A stretch of DNA of 64,000 nt from Diphasiastrum complanatum. Its lineage: Eukaryota; Streptophyta; Lycopodiopsida; Lycopodiales; Lycopodiaceae. The DNA is taken from positions 24,202,541 to 24,266,540 of the forward strand of contig CM055094.1 in assembly GCA_029204225.1 (NCBI GenBank), written 5' to 3'. This document shows, in pieces, positions 11,963-23,329 of the stretch. The position numbers and the translations under genes are program-made. The stretch's first letter is position 1. Each line of letters begins with the position of its first letter. Below the pieces are notes generated by a model. That model had not been told where the DNA came from. It was given only the letters and a program-made list of their open reading frames with translations, and made no database searches.

Positions 11963-12254
11963 GTTAGCAAAAATAGCACAACCAGGATCTTTGGAGAAGA
12001 GAGAAAGCAAAACAAGCTCATAGTGATTATAAGCTTCTTAGTCATAATATTCTAGACCAAATGTTAGCAAAATTAGCACAACCAGGATCTTTGGAGAAGA
12101 GAGAAAGCAAAACAAGCTCACACAATGAAACAAGAGAGGAGAAGTAGAATGGGTGACCTTGTTTTGCTTTCTCTCTTCTCCAAAGATCTTGGTTGTGCTA
12201 TTTTTGCAAACATTTGGTCTAGAATATTATGACTAAGAACCTTATAATTACTTC
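11963..12254. repeat. Direct repeat plus long hairpin
   Basis: A 58-bp segment at 11963-12020 recurs at 12063-12120 with one mismatch. The second copy is part of the left arm (12022-12120) of an inverted repeat whose right arm is 12156-12254, with a loop of about 35 bases. The arms are about 99 bp with a handful of mismatches. An open frame at 11750-12055 (101 codons, no recognised domain) ends inside this repeat and is probably chance. The structure fits a foldback/MITE-like element or a small-RNA precursor. Confidence 0.8.
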
Positions 12255-12480
12255 TTAGATTTGATGTATTTTTTTATTTGCAAATGTAGAAAAGAGAGTG
12301 TTAGCGTCAAAGCCCTTTTTAAGAAGATGCGAATATGTACACTTTTTTGGAGTATGAATATAAACTTTCCTATTTCATAATCTCTATCTATCTCATTATC
12401 TATGAAATGATTGTTTATTGTTTTTGTTTTTCTATTTCATTATGTATAAATTTGTTGTAAACATATACAAACAATGAAAA

Positions 12481-12835
12481 ATAAACGAAAACATCAATTT
12501 AAGATGTAGAACATACCTCATCTATTGCTTGGATGAGACGCATTTTTTTTTTCTATAAAAGCAAACAATGAAAACCAAATAATTCATTAATTTTATTTCA
12601 AAGAATCATTGTTAGATTACTATGGAATGTAGTAATCTACATCAATTTGAGATGTAGAAATGCACTTTATGAATCAAATGTAATCTACAAAAATTTAAGA
12701 TGTATAACATACCTCTTGTATTTGCTTGCATTGTCTCATTTCCTTCAAAATTTTATCGCTTTCTTCTACAAAAGCCAACAATGAGAAACAAACCATTCAT
12801 TAATCTTGTTTTCAAAGAAACATTGTTAGTTTAGA
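12481..12835. repeat. Diverged tandem duplication of about 210 bp
   Basis: The 12490-12616 stretch (TTTAAGATGTAGAACATACC, ..., CATTCATTAA-like end) recurs at 12683-12830 in the same order with many substitutions and small insertions. No coding potential seen. Confidence 0.6.
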
Positions 12836-12855
12836 AAAACCAATAAACAAAAAAC

Positions 12856-12856
<1 letters not shown>

Positions 12857-12922
<66 letters not shown>
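12857..12922. repeat. (TC)33 microsatellite
   Basis: A pure TC dinucleotide tract of about 66 bases. Unlike the (GA)n tracts after 44 kb, it is not joined to any LINE sequence I can recognise. Confidence 0.97.
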
Positions 12923-12929
<7 letters not shown>

Positions 12930-13023
12930 CCTTCACAATTGAATTTGCTCTAATCGAGAACCAAAAAGGGTCGGGGAAACCCAATTTTTATTTCGTGGAT
13001 TTTGTTTTTGTTCCAAAATTTTT

Positions 13024-13290
13024 GCGTGGTAGTGCCACACCAAACAAAAAAAATCCTTAGAAATTTGCCACGCGTGGCAATACGTTATGTAAAATTTCCT
13101 GGAAATTTGCCACGCGTGGCAAATTTCTAGGTAGTGTGGCAGTGCCACACATATTTAAAATTCAACCTAACCTCCCATCCCCCCTTCCCAAATCTCGTCG
13201 GAGGAAGGGCCGGTGACGGAAAATTTTGTCGGCGTGGTGCGCGGCACTGCCACGCGTCCATTGCCATGCGATTGCCAAAAACATTGCCAC
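13024..13290. repeat. CACGCG-rich palindrome cluster
   Basis: A CpG-rich island in AT-rich DNA. 13102-13127 is a perfect 26-bp palindrome centred on GCCACGCGTGGC, and the same 12-bp core occurs at 13066-13077. 13134-13150 is another hairpin (GTGTGGCA/TGCCACAC). TGCCACGCG or close variants recur to about 13290. Overlapping short frames on both strands here look like composition artefacts. It may be part of a repeat or a regulatory island; I cannot tell. Confidence 0.65.
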
Positions 13291-13750
13291 GCGAGGGTCG
13301 ACGGGTCAAATTTGGTCACCGTCTTATGTGCATGGCAATGGGCTTATATTTGTAGTTGTGGGAGAGATCGGGCCAGCCCGTCCTCACATGTTCAGTAGGT
13401 CATTAATGTAGTGTCTCAAAAACAGATCTTTGGTTGCTAAACTTGTAGAAGCAAGTTCCTGGCATATTCTTTATCTTTCAACAAATAAAGAGGGTTTACA
13501 TGTGAAGAGGCCCAATGGGAGCCTATGAATAAGCTCTCTAGAAAGAGAAAGAGGATATCGAAACAAAAGAGAACAAAAATTAGTTGATTGGAAAGGAAGG
13601 CCATACATTTGGATCTTAGCAAGCCACGTTATTTTCTTGAACACTCTCTCTCCCTCCCTCCCTCTCACTCGATTGCTGCTTGTTACATGGGCGATGGCGA
13701 TGGAGTTGACGTAAAATGGAGTGCTTCTATCGCCCAGCATTCCCATTAAC

Positions 13751-13905
13751 ATGCGTGGCGTGTGCGGTTGGGGTAGTGGGATAACTGTTCTTGATGATCC
13801 TCTGCGCAATTGGCTGGCTCAGAATTTTCATAGCTGGGTTTGCTCCAAGCTCTTTTTGCGAACTAAGCATATTGGTAGCCCTCCAGCTGCAGCACGCTCG
13901 GACAA
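13751..13905 (+). other. Candidate first exon of an unknown gene
   Basis: An open frame begins at ATG 13751 (MRGVCGWGSGITVLDD) and stays open to a good donor, ACAAG|GTATTT, at about 13906. Upstream (13640-13675) is a CT-rich tract like plant 5' untranslated regions. I recognise no domain and find no matching second exon, so this is only a candidate. Confidence 0.25.
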
Positions 13906-13936
13906 GGTATTTGGTTGCGTACTGTTTTTTCTGTAT

Positions 13937-14035
13937 TAAGCTACAGTATGCGAATTAATTTTTAGTTCACAGCTAGTGAATTGGTTTTTTTTAACAAAGC
14001 TACAGTATGCGAGTTAATTTTAAGTTCACCGCTTT
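13937..14035. repeat. Short direct duplication
   Basis: AAGCTACAGTATGCGA followed by about 20 further matching bases occurs at about 13938 and again at about 13999. Confidence 0.75.
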
Positions 14036-14374
14036 TAAATTGATTGGTTACTCACTACACTTGCTTATGGATTGAGGACACACCCCAGCTGCGGTTAACA
14101 GACGTAGTAGCTCGTGCCGGGGAGCATGATTTTTTCGTTTTTAACCATTAAATTTCACGAGTTTTGAATTTTTCCTGTGGTAGAAGAAGAAATTTTAATC
14201 TTGGATTCGGCATTTTTGGTTGCGAGTAGCAGATTATGCAAAACTATTTTTGTTGTTGTTAACACATTCTGCAACTGCACGTTAATCTGGTTTAAATAAC
14301 TTACTATTAGATGTAGTTGCTGCGACATGTCATGACTCAAGTTGGCCCGGGGTCAAAACATGCGACCCCGGTGT

Positions 14375-14541
14375 ATGCTAAGTTAAAAACCAGCCTTCAT
14401 TCGTAACCAGCACTTATAGAAGGAATACAATGCAGCTGTGTATAATCTGATGAACGCAATGAGAACGCTATTAAAACGACCTTATTTTGGAATGAATTTC
14501 AGCCAGTCGTTACGAATGAAGGCTGATTTATAACTTAGCAT
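14375..14541. mobile_element. MITE-like element with 33-bp terminal inverted repeats
   Basis: The ends 14375-14407 and 14509-14541 are inverted copies with about 3 mismatches (ATGCTAAGTT ... CATTCGTAAC and its complement). The total is 167 bp with no coding sequence. The size and long terminal repeats fit a non-autonomous DNA transposon. I could not identify a clear target duplication, so the superfamily is unassigned. Confidence 0.7.
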
Positions 14542-14705
14542 CATTTGCTTGTGTGCACGAATAGCATCCCCAACTCCGCTAGTTTGTTTTGACTTTCTTC
14601 TAGCATTTGTAGATTCTTCGTCAAAACAGGGCTTTCCAGGGAAAGAGCCATTTTCCTACTTTGCACCATTCCTTGAGTCTGAAATTTTGCACTTATCATG
14701 ATGGC

Positions 14706-15330
14706 TTAATAAAAGCTTTCTTGTTTGCTTGAGACATCATTTCCTCCATAGCTACGAGATATGTTGTCTTCCAAATGTACTAGATGAATTTCCTTTTTAT
14801 GGTGTGCAAAAATGATATTTATTCTCAAATTTTCAGATTCTATCAATGAAGTATCACACTTCACGTTTAGCTCCAAAAGAATGGGATGGTGGTCTAATTT
14901 TAAAAGGAGAGGCCCAATTTTCATCTCTCATCGAATCAATTGACCCAAGAGAGGCTAGAACATTGTCAAAAACGTTCTTGCCTTTATTGGATGAGGATGG
15001 CCATCTATTCAGCCCATTGCAAATATGCTCAAACCAACTCATGTATACCACCAAGATTGAGTAGTTTCTTACCAAAATTTGAAATATCATTCTAGATGTC
15101 CATGGAGTTTCGTTGAGCATCCAAATCCATTTTGGGCTTCTCCTCCAACCAAAGAGGATTTTCATCACCTTTGTAAAAGATTACTTGAGCATTCTTGGTC
15201 CATCCATTGAAATCCCCCATCAAGATAATATGTGCTTCTTTGTATTTGACTATATCAAGGCTGTATCTCCAAATGGATCTTCACTATCCAAGTTCATGTT
15301 GCAATCAAAATTGGACTTTTGAGAAAAATA
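14706..15330 (-). pseudogene. LINE endonuclease relic
   Basis: Read on the minus strand, 15250-15190 gives IILMGDFNGWTKNAQ, the GDFN motif of the APE-type endonuclease of LINE ORF2. Downstream, NFGKKLLNLGGIHELV, NGLNRWPSSS and a SDHHPILLE-like segment (LDHHPILLELN, about 14880) follow in the same order as in the LINEs at 46-47 kb (FGEQLLRLAQAHGL, NGLLQWPSSS, ADHSLLYLSF). Several frameshifts and stops break it. It is a separate, older LINE copy from those in the 44-62 kb array. Confidence 0.7.
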
Positions 15331-16053
15331 GCAAATGCATAAAAAATTACCTGATTTTTGCCTATGATTTTCAGCCATTTGTATTGATTCTTGGTGGGTT
15401 TAATTGATCCCTTTAGAGAGTCTCGAATGAGACAAGTCATTCCAAAGTCACAATTTGTATCCCCTATAGATCATAACCTGGCAATGAGCAAGTTTTGTGC
15501 TCCCAAATTTCAGCCAAGAGTATGTTATCTTTATCTTTTGCCACTTCACCTAAACCAACACCTTCATCCCAAGGAAAATCATTGTAGTTCTACAAATTCA
15601 CGTATAGCTTTAAGCACTTTTTGCTCCCATAGACCACCTCATCCTATTTTGTTGTTGAAGCATCCTTCCAAAAGGCTTTACCCTTCCATAAGGCTGTGTA
15701 TTCACCTTTTGGTTTCTGTTGTTTGACTTTTGTCCATTAATTCTTATATCTGCTTGTTGATGAGGTGTAAGGTCTTCATCAACATAAACTTGGGTGCCCT
15801 GAAGTTTCCCATTATTTTGTAATACAAATTTTCTTGCTTAGGTATATGAAAATTTGACCAATAGGACCCTAGCATTATAGTAGAGCTCTTATGTTTGCTC
15901 GTTGATCTATGTACAAAAATACCTAAGATTAATAAAGATAGATTAGCAGAGTAAATTTTGTGTACTTACTTTAGATTTATGAGCTTGTGTGCAACAGAGA
16001 GAGTTGTCTTTTTTTATGTGTTGGATACCAAAAGGTACATAGGACCAACAATA

Positions 16054-16132
<79 letters not shown>

Positions 16133-16450
16133 TATATATGCATATATGTATGAGACACTTGAGATGTACTCTCTCTCTCTCTCTCTCTCTGAGATTTATT
16201 AGTGTCTTTAAGTGTGAAAATGGCACATAAGACATACATATCAAATGTTATTGAAGGGAGTGATATGTGTCTTAGAAAAATATAAGTAAAACTAGAGTAA
16301 GTAGAACATCTAGGATGTTGTCTACTAAATGTTCTATCAAGCTATCTAACTATATATGTATTATGTTCAGTATGAAATATGCGATGGAAATTACAACTAC
16401 TATTTTGTGTGTGGCCTATAGTAGAAAAGAGAAACATGTATAAGATGTCT
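15331..16450. other. Unassigned DNA with mixed microsatellites
   Basis: No gene recognised. 16053-16131 is a compound microsatellite: (CT)n, then interrupted (TA)n, then (CA)n; a short (CT)n lies at 16171-16190. Reading frames across these are repeat artefacts. Confidence 0.8.
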
Positions 16451-17652
16451 GTGAATGTGCAATTGTATCCTAGGACTCATCCTCGTGGATCCGTTTGAAG
16501 GGGTTTAAGGAAATACTATCACGATTGAAGAATGTGTTTTAGTAGTAGTAGTAGATTAGGTGTATGCTTGCACATTATGCCCTGAGGTAAGGAGTGTTGT
16601 GGTTGACATATGTTAGAATTCCCACTTAATTCTTCTTTTAATGAGAACATGATTCCTCCAGCAATACAATGTCGATGATCGACAAATTGGATGGAAGTGG
16701 CTACCACATGTGGAGATTCCAAATGCTTCTTGGTTTCCAAGGGGAGGCTCGAACCTGGGACCAAAGAACGGAGATTCCAAATGAGAGTCATCTTATTGTA
16801 AAGAGTTATGGGAAGTTGTAGATGGAGCAGCAAGCACTTATTAAGTGGAAAGTAAAGGATGGAAGAGCCTTTCCTTAATCTTGAATATTCAAGATTCATT
16901 GCTTGGTCATGTATGTAGAGCCCAAACTTCCAAAGAAGTATGGGACATTCTAAATACTCTATGATGTTAGAGATGCTTTTGCTGAATTATTTATGTGAAA
17001 GAAATCTTCTCACTATGAGTGTCAGAAAATGAAACGATGACTGATTATATGAATGACTTCAAAAATCTGTATGAACAAATGGCTGCAATAGGATCTGCAA
17101 TTCAAGACTTAGATGCAGTAATGACCAAGCATACCTACGCCATATGAAAGTTGGGTAATGATTGTGTCTTCAATAGCAGAAATAACTGTTACAAGAATTA
17201 TAACAATATTACTTCAAGAAGAAGCCCGAAGAAGAGATTCGGCAACTAATATCAGTTCAGAAACTCAAGCCTTATTCTCAAAGAAAGGCCTAAAGAAGTT
17301 GAAGAAAAAGAAGACTCAAAAAAGAAGAATCATTAGAATCAGCAACAAATGAATGAGCAGGCATCATTCACAGAGACCAAAAAGTTCTACAAGTACTGCA
17401 AACGAACCAACCATGATGTTCAAGATTGCGAAATCTTGAAATATATTAAGCAGTAGCAGAAGCATGTCGATCAACAACAAGTGAATGTTGTAGAGGCAAC
17501 AAAAGCAACAAAGATCGAGGATGATCAATTTGCCTTCATGGCAAAGTCAGACGAACCGATTGGAGACAAATCATGGTACCTGGACTCTAGAGCTACACAA
17601 CACATGGCCTTTCACAAGGAGTGGTTCCAACAATATTAGTCGAATGTCACCA
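16450..17652 (+). pseudogene. copia gag-protease relic
   Basis: Heavily mutated. Readable pieces in order: KLDGSGYHMWRFQMLL (about 16690), LWEVVDGAA, DSLLGHVCRAQTSKEVWD, MTDYMNDFKNLYEQMAAIG (about 17037-17093), a lysine-rich linker, a degraded zinc knuckle (YKYCKRTNHDVQDC, first Cys lost) and a protease site DSRATQHM in place of DSGATxHM (about 17582). Stops and frameshifts are frequent. At about 17653 it ends against the last exon of the hAT transposase. No LTRs recognised. Confidence 0.82.
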
Positions 17653-17690
17653 ACAATTTGCTCAACCAGGTGATGCCAGTGCTTACTGTA

Positions 17691-18265
17691 TCATCGGTGC
17701 AGGTACTCAGCTTGTGCCTGTCTGTAGAACTCTCTATGGATCTCATCATCCATCTCCTCCTGCGCGGGTGGTGCCCGAGGAGTAGCAACTACCGAATCCA
17801 CCAAGCAAGTGTCAGGGTTCACCTGCAACCAAAAACAATACATTCTTGTCAGGTAGGTATTGTGCAACTAAAGCAATTCAATTCATCAAAGCATAGCAAG
17901 AAAAAAGGGGTGATGATGTGACTCACCTCGAGCATCTGACACCCTCTCCTTGCGTGCACCTCAACATCTGGCCGTTGGTGTTCACAAACACCAACCGCCT
18001 ACAATGCTCGATGGATAACCTGTTCCTCTTTTGCGTGTGATACAAGGCCCAGGTGCTCCAATTCCGCTCGCAAGCTCCTGCTGAACAGTCCTATGCAAGG
18101 ACTCTCTCAGCCAATCGCCGCAGGTCACCTGTGCTGCGCCCGTGGATGCACCACCATGTAACGGGCCTCAGCTGATCCTCCCTCCGCCGACTCTGCTCTC
18201 CATCGAAAGGAAACTGGAAGCGCTCAAATGGAGCAGCTGGCGGGCAATGCTGGCCAGAATCGGAC
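17691..18265 (-). pseudogene. hAT transposase exons 5-6 (C-terminal dimerisation)
   Basis: Exon 5 (18265-17927), after a CCAACAG acceptor, reads LRPVTWWCIHGRSTGDLRRL, then a TAG in place of the usual Gln codon, then CSAGACERNWS and YHTQKRNRLS, which is the hAT C-terminal core. It ends at CGAG|GTGAGT. The probable exon 6 (17822-17691) follows a TTGCAG acceptor and is acidic near the end (QEEMDDEIHREFY). The strict junction gives a stop, so an indel or another acceptor is likely. Confidence 0.75.
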
Positions 18266-18334
18266 CTGTTGGCAGAAGAAAAAACATGGCACATGTAAGT
18301 CCCCTCGAATTCACACACTACCAATGAGTACAAT

Positions 18335-18813
18335 TGTCACAAGCCAGTCTCTCCAAGCTCGTGAATCCTAGAAGCCGGTGTGTAGAATGAACCTCCCAAC
18401 CATAGGCACCCCCTCTTTGAGTCCTTCTACCTGCTATTCCCGTCAGCTGGCACATGGCATCCACTTGTGGGCGATTAGTCCATATGGCATGCATGGCCCC
18501 TGTGACCTGTGAATAGTGAGTGACTCATAGGGTACCATCCCCGTGCCTCGCCAAAGACTTGTGACCCTCTTGGTCACCCCGACTACTTTCCGGCTAGCAT
18601 CTCGTCACTGACGGCTAGAGTCCCGACGGTCAAGACACACCGCATCTCTGACAACTTGTCAGGCGGCCACATCGGGTCACTGCTTGTGACGCACCGGTCC
18701 CAACTTGGGACAGATGTCCACCTCGGTCACTGGCCCTTGCCAATACTTGGCCTTAGGCCCTCTGGTGACCGGCCGTGCCAAGGTCATGATAGAGTCGTAA
18801 CTGGACTCTAACA
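18335..18813 (-). repeat. 3' LTR of gypsy element
   Basis: 479 bp, bordered by ACAAT on the outside and by the polypurine tract on the inside. It pairs with 22806-23284. Confidence 0.95.
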
Positions 18814-18828
18814 ATCCTTCCCTCCTTT

Positions 18829-19389
18829 GGCAAGTCATCGGTCCTCGATGACAAACTCTGGGTAAGACTTCTGCCTTAATAATCAACCATGGTCCACAAT
18901 ACCTAGGAGATAACTTGGCGCACTTTCCTGTGCGTAGCACCTTCGACTTCGAAGGGACTAGTAAATACACCCAATCTCCATTCTCAAATTCCCGATAGGT
19001 ATGGTTCTCACGAGCATAACTCTCTGCCCTAGCTATAGCTTTGGACAAGTTATCTCGTGCCAACTCTAGCTTCTGCTGCATCTGAGCCAAAAACTCTACA
19101 ACACTAGGTATTCTGTGTGGAATTCCTATGATTGCAGGACTCAATGGCCTGAAACCATAATTGAGCTCAAATGGACTCAATCCAGTGGACGCATGTCTCT
19201 TATCATTGTACGTGAACTCCAATAGCGGTAAATGCTTTACCTAGTCTGTTTGCGTACTACTCACATATGCTCTAAGCATATCTTCCAAGTATGATGATCT
19301 CTGTACACATAAAACTCGGTGCCATATAAATAATGTCACACCTTGAGCGCATGTATTGTTTTTCCTTAACTGGTCCGTTAAAGGAGCAG
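18829..19389 (-). pseudogene. gypsy integrase C-terminal part after a large deletion
   Basis: After a short piece of the RT-RNase H linker (near 19385-19340), the sequence jumps to the end of the integrase core (YLEDMLRAYVSS near 19280, then EFTYNDKRHASTG in the frame open from 19222). The integrase C-terminal part follows: FELNYGFRPLSP, ENGDWVYLLVPSKS, GKCAKLSPRYCGPW. Thus RNase H, the integrase zinc domain and most of its DDE core are missing. The frame runs on into the LTR. Confidence 0.88.
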
Positions 19390-21999
19390 CTATCCAGGAA
19401 TAATTCCTAAAAACTGCCGGTAGAACTTACAAAAGCCTAAGAAAGACTGTAATTGGCGTATATTGGCAGGCCTCGGCCACTTCTTAACCACAGCCACCTT
19501 GACTGGGTCAACCGAAATACCCTCAACTGTCACTACGTGACCCAAATACTCAACACGAGTCTTACACAACTCTGTCTTCTGAGCATTGGCATACAAGACA
19601 AAAGCTTGTAACTTGCCCAAAACGGTCTTGAGATGAATCTTATGCTCCTCAACCGCTTTACTAAAAACCAATATATCGTCGATAAAATTGACGACAAACT
19701 TGCCCATATAGTCTCGCAAGACATCGTTCATGAGCATCATGAACGTGGCTGGGGCATTGGTTAATCCAAATGGCATAACCAAAAATTCATAATGACCGAA
19801 ACGGGTTCAGAAGGCCGTCTTTTGGACGTCTTCATCTCGAATCCGTATTTGATGGTATCCACTTTTGAGATCTATCTTACTGAAAATGGTTGCACCTTGC
19901 AATGCATCCAATAGATCATCAATCCTGGGCATCGGATACCCGTGCTTTACAGTGATCTTATTCAATCCCCTGTAATCTACACACATCCGGAAACTACCAT
20001 CCTTTTTCTTAACAAGTAAAATAGGAGAGGCGAAAGGTGAATAACTTGGACGGATGTACCCCAGCTTGAGATACTCCAACATCTTTCTGACTTCCTCTTC
20101 CTCTTTTAGGCTCATCCTATAAGGAGGCCTACATACCGGACTTGCCCCTGGAACGAGCTCAATACGATGATCAACGTTCCAATCAGGCGGCAATCCCTCT
20201 GGCATATTACTAATTAGTACGTGTTTAAACTGCGTGCGGATGGACTTCTCCAACTCACTTGCTGGGTCACATCTAGGCTGTAATGCAAATACATGTGCAC
20301 TAGGGGATGCAAAAGTAAATGAAGCTTCTTGTGGTATATTAGTGAGTGTGCTTATCTGATTATTACCAACATAAGAATCAAAACTGGAATCAACATTCAC
20401 ATAACACAACCACAAATACTGAATCTTCATTCTCTTTATTTGCATATAGGTAACAAGAGAACCCTCAACAGATGGTCTCTCCCCCTTTAAGACATGAGAC
20501 ATACCCTTATGCCCAAACTTATACACATGTGACTTAAAATCTATGGCGGGCTGCTTACTTGCATGCCACCGCTTACCAAGTACAATATCAAACTTAGCTA
20601 GTTTAGTGATTTCAAAATCTAACTTCTCGGTATACGTCTGAATAGACAAAGACGCCCGAGAGATTCTTTCATCCCAAACCTCTGTTCCCTTACCATCTGG
20701 CATCTCAACAGTATACTGGTAATCAGATGGAACAGTAGCCAAGTGAAATCTCCTCACCACATGAGAATTGATGATATTATGCGAAGAACCGGTGTCAAAC
20801 AAGACGAGCACGTCATGACCTTCCAGTTTTCCCCTCATGCGTATCAGTTCACTATCTGGCAACTCATAAGCTTCCTGCGCCTTGGTGGATAAGTAACAAA
20901 CTGGTGCCTCTGGAACAAGCTTCTGCACCGAAATAGTCATGACACGTCGAGTGTCCTCATCATCACTTACCAACAAGTCATCCAAAATTTCCTCATCCTT
21001 GCCCTCATCTTGACGTTGCATAGTATGGAGCTTCTTGCCCGTACGTCGAGGACAATCTTTGAAAAGATGCTTGCCAAGACAGAAAAAGCATAATCCGTCT
21101 TTCTTGGCCTGTTCCTTTTGCTCAGGACTGAGGGGAGACTTGTCGTAAGCACAACGAGCCATAGGAGATCCCGCCTTGCACTTCAAAGTCTGCTGCATCT
21201 GGATAGGATCTTTTTGCAAAAAACCTTTCTGACTAGCTTGGCCAGACTTTCGCGAACCCTTCTTCTGAGGCCAGCTGGGCGCTCCAGATTCAGCCTTGGT
21301 GCGCACATTACCTTCAAAGTTGAGAGCTGTAGCAACTGCCTCTTCTAAGGTCTTGCACCCTTCATTAAGCACTGAAGGCCTCAACTCTTCACGAAGGCCA
21401 AATATGAACTTGTGGACTACCAACCACTCGGGAATCTCTTCCGGAATCTTGATAAGTGTCTCACGATACCTATCAGCATATTCCTGCACCATGTACTGCC
21501 TCTGATGATGCAAAAGCCAAGCATCCGTCGCACGCACATGCTCATGTGGAGGAATAAATTGAGCTCTGAAAGCTCGCTTAAACTCAAGCCAGGTGGATGG
21601 AGCCTGATTAGACTTCAACAACTTGCGCCACCACCTGTCAGCAAAATCAGTGAAATGGTAAGCAGCTTTGCGGACCCGCCAACCCTCATCAGTTGGGGAC
21701 CGTTTCAAAATCAAAATACTCTTCCCACTTATGCAACCACTGATCTACGATATCAGTATTTCATTGGGGAGTGTTTCCAGCGAAACGGGTAGGTTTAATA
21801 TCTTTGTCTTCTGGATAGGGTGGAGGTAACATAGGACGAACACACTATCCATGCGAGCTTGCACAGAAGGGGAAGTACCAGCAGGCGAACGGGCAGCCAC
21901 TGTAGGCGGATTATGGGCAGGACTAAGCATAGGGCTGGGTGGTGGTGATGGAAGAGCAACGGGTGGACTGAGTGGAATATCAACTCTATCATCTTCCAT
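19390..21999 (-). pseudogene. gypsy gag-protease-RT polyprotein, broken
   Basis: Probable start ATG 21999 (MEDDRVDIPL). A TGA at 21761-21763 and a frameshift near 21710 precede the long frame 21714-19807 (635 codons). In order: Retrotrans_gag ([20 protein letters not shown]), the zinc knuckle [13 protein letters not shown], the protease [12 protein letters not shown], and RT ([33 protein letters not shown]). A TGA at 19807-19809, where a sense codon follows KTAF, interrupts RT; the same frame goes on from 19782 to 19390 with VMPFGLTNAPATF, the catalytic FIDDIL and FLGFCKFYRQF. The frame ends where RNase H should begin. The 5' leader lies at 22000-22790. Confidence 0.9.
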
Positions 22000-22790
22000 T
22001 ATGAAACAAAAACAGAGACAACACGGAATCAAGCTAGAAATTGCACTTATTGAAACACAGTCAGGAAAAGGAAATGTTCAGCCTATTGACAATTTAGAAC
22101 TGAAAGAGACAAAAGGCAACTGGAAAGTAACAAATCCAAGGACAGGTAGCACTTCCCTTGCGTCCTACGCTGGTACACAAGTCGGTAAAGAACTTATTTT
22201 GGGCACCAAATCGGCTTGAAAGTCGAAAAAAAACAGGAAAAAAGCGGGCTGTTTGACGTCGAATTTCTTCCAAATGGCAAAAGCTTTTCACCAATGGTCA
22301 ATTAGCAGTAGGTCGACCTCCTACTAGGCCCAATCTGAAACTTTAACAGCAGAAATCGGAGATAAATCGGAGAAGTTATGTCCAATCCAAAAATCTGACC
22401 TATTTTTTGCTTGGAAACCGACTTTTTAGTGAAACAGAGGCAAATCTGCTCCAAAACCGGCGTATAATGGATCTATAGGATCGCTATGGATACTAGAAAC
22501 ATGCTCCCAAAATCTGGTCAGGATCTGAGAAGGCTCCGAAAAGTTATGAGCAAAAATCCTTTTGAAAAAATGCGTTGGAGCATCTGATTTCTTTTACCAA
22601 GTTTTTCCTCCCTCAAACGGGTCTTTGTGGGCTCCCTCCCTGTATGTTGGAACAGCAGCGTTGGAGGCCCACCTTTCTTCTCCAATCTGTCTCCCGCGTT
22701 TTCTCCCTCCAAAATCCTTCAAAAACAAGCAAAATATGCCAATTTCCACACTTTCTCTCTCTAGAACGACGTTTTCTCTCTCTAGAACGA

Positions 22791-22803
22791 GGCTCTGATA
22801 CCA
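22791..22803 (-). other. gypsy primer binding site (initiator Met tRNA)
   Basis: The minus strand reads TGGTATCAGAGCC two bases inside the 5' LTR. Just inside it is a near-duplicated 18-mer (TTTCTCTCTCTAGAACGA at about 22753 and 22773). Confidence 0.92.
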
Positions 22804-22805
22804 AT

Positions 22806-23284
22806 TGTCACAAGCCAGTCTCTCCAAGCTCGTGAATCCTAGAAGCCGGTGTGTAGAATGAACCTCCCAACCATAGGCACCCGCTCTTTGAGTCCTTCTA
22901 CCTGCTATTCCCGTCAGCTGGCACATGGCATCCACCTGTGGGCGATTAGTCCATATGGCATGCATGGCCCCTGTGACCTGTGAATACTGAGTGACTCATA
23001 GGGTACCACCCCCGTGCCCCGCCAAAGACCTGTGACCCTCTTGGTCACCCTGACTACTTGTCGGCTAGCATCTCCTCACTGACGACTAGAGTCCCGACGG
23101 TCAAGACACACCGCATCTCTGACAACTTGTCAGGCGGCCACACCGGGTCACTGCTCGTGACGCACCGGTCCCAACTTGGGACAGATGTCCTCCTCGGTCA
23201 CTGGCCCTTGCCAATACTTGGCCTCAGGCCCTCTGGTGACCGGCCGTGCCAAGGTCATGATAGAGTCGTAACTGGACTCTAACA
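22806..23284 (-). repeat. 5' LTR of gypsy element
   Basis: 479 bp, adjacent to the primer binding site on its inner side (two spacer bases) and to ACAAT on its outer side. It carries the element's promoter by position; I cannot point to a convincing TATA box. Confidence 0.95.
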
Positions 23285-23329
23285 ACAATACTGCAATAAC
23301 ATTGCTACCAACCGATTTCTCACACTTAC

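Larger units (their letters stand above)
18335..23284 (-). mobile_element. Ty3/gypsy LTR retrotransposon in a hAT intron
   Basis: A complete insertion: two 479-bp LTRs (18335-18813 and 22806-23284), both TGTCAC...CTAACA on the + strand, flanked by a perfect 5-bp target duplication ACAAT (18330-18334 and 23285-23289). The primer site is 22791-22803, and the purine tract on the minus strand, AAAGGAGGGAAGGAT, is at 18814-18828. By eye the LTRs differ at about 15 of 479 positions, so it is moderately young. The internal part keeps gag, protease and RT but has lost RNase H and most of integrase, so it is non-autonomous. Confidence 0.95.

Noticed and set aside
11750-12055. 101-codon open frame as a gene
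   Set aside because: Its last third is the hairpin repeat, and the rest has no recognisable family or splice structure.
12857-12922. The (TC)33 tract as a plus-strand LINE tail
   Set aside because: The bases before it lack the hairpin and ATTAATAAAG box, and no LINE coding lies upstream.
13127-13411. Five overlapping frames in the CACGCG-rich island
   Set aside because: They lie on both strands in a palindromic CpG-rich block, so absence of stops follows from composition.
15943-16239. Overlapping open frames on both strands at the TA/CA/CT microsatellite
   Set aside because: Pure repeat translation; no domain.
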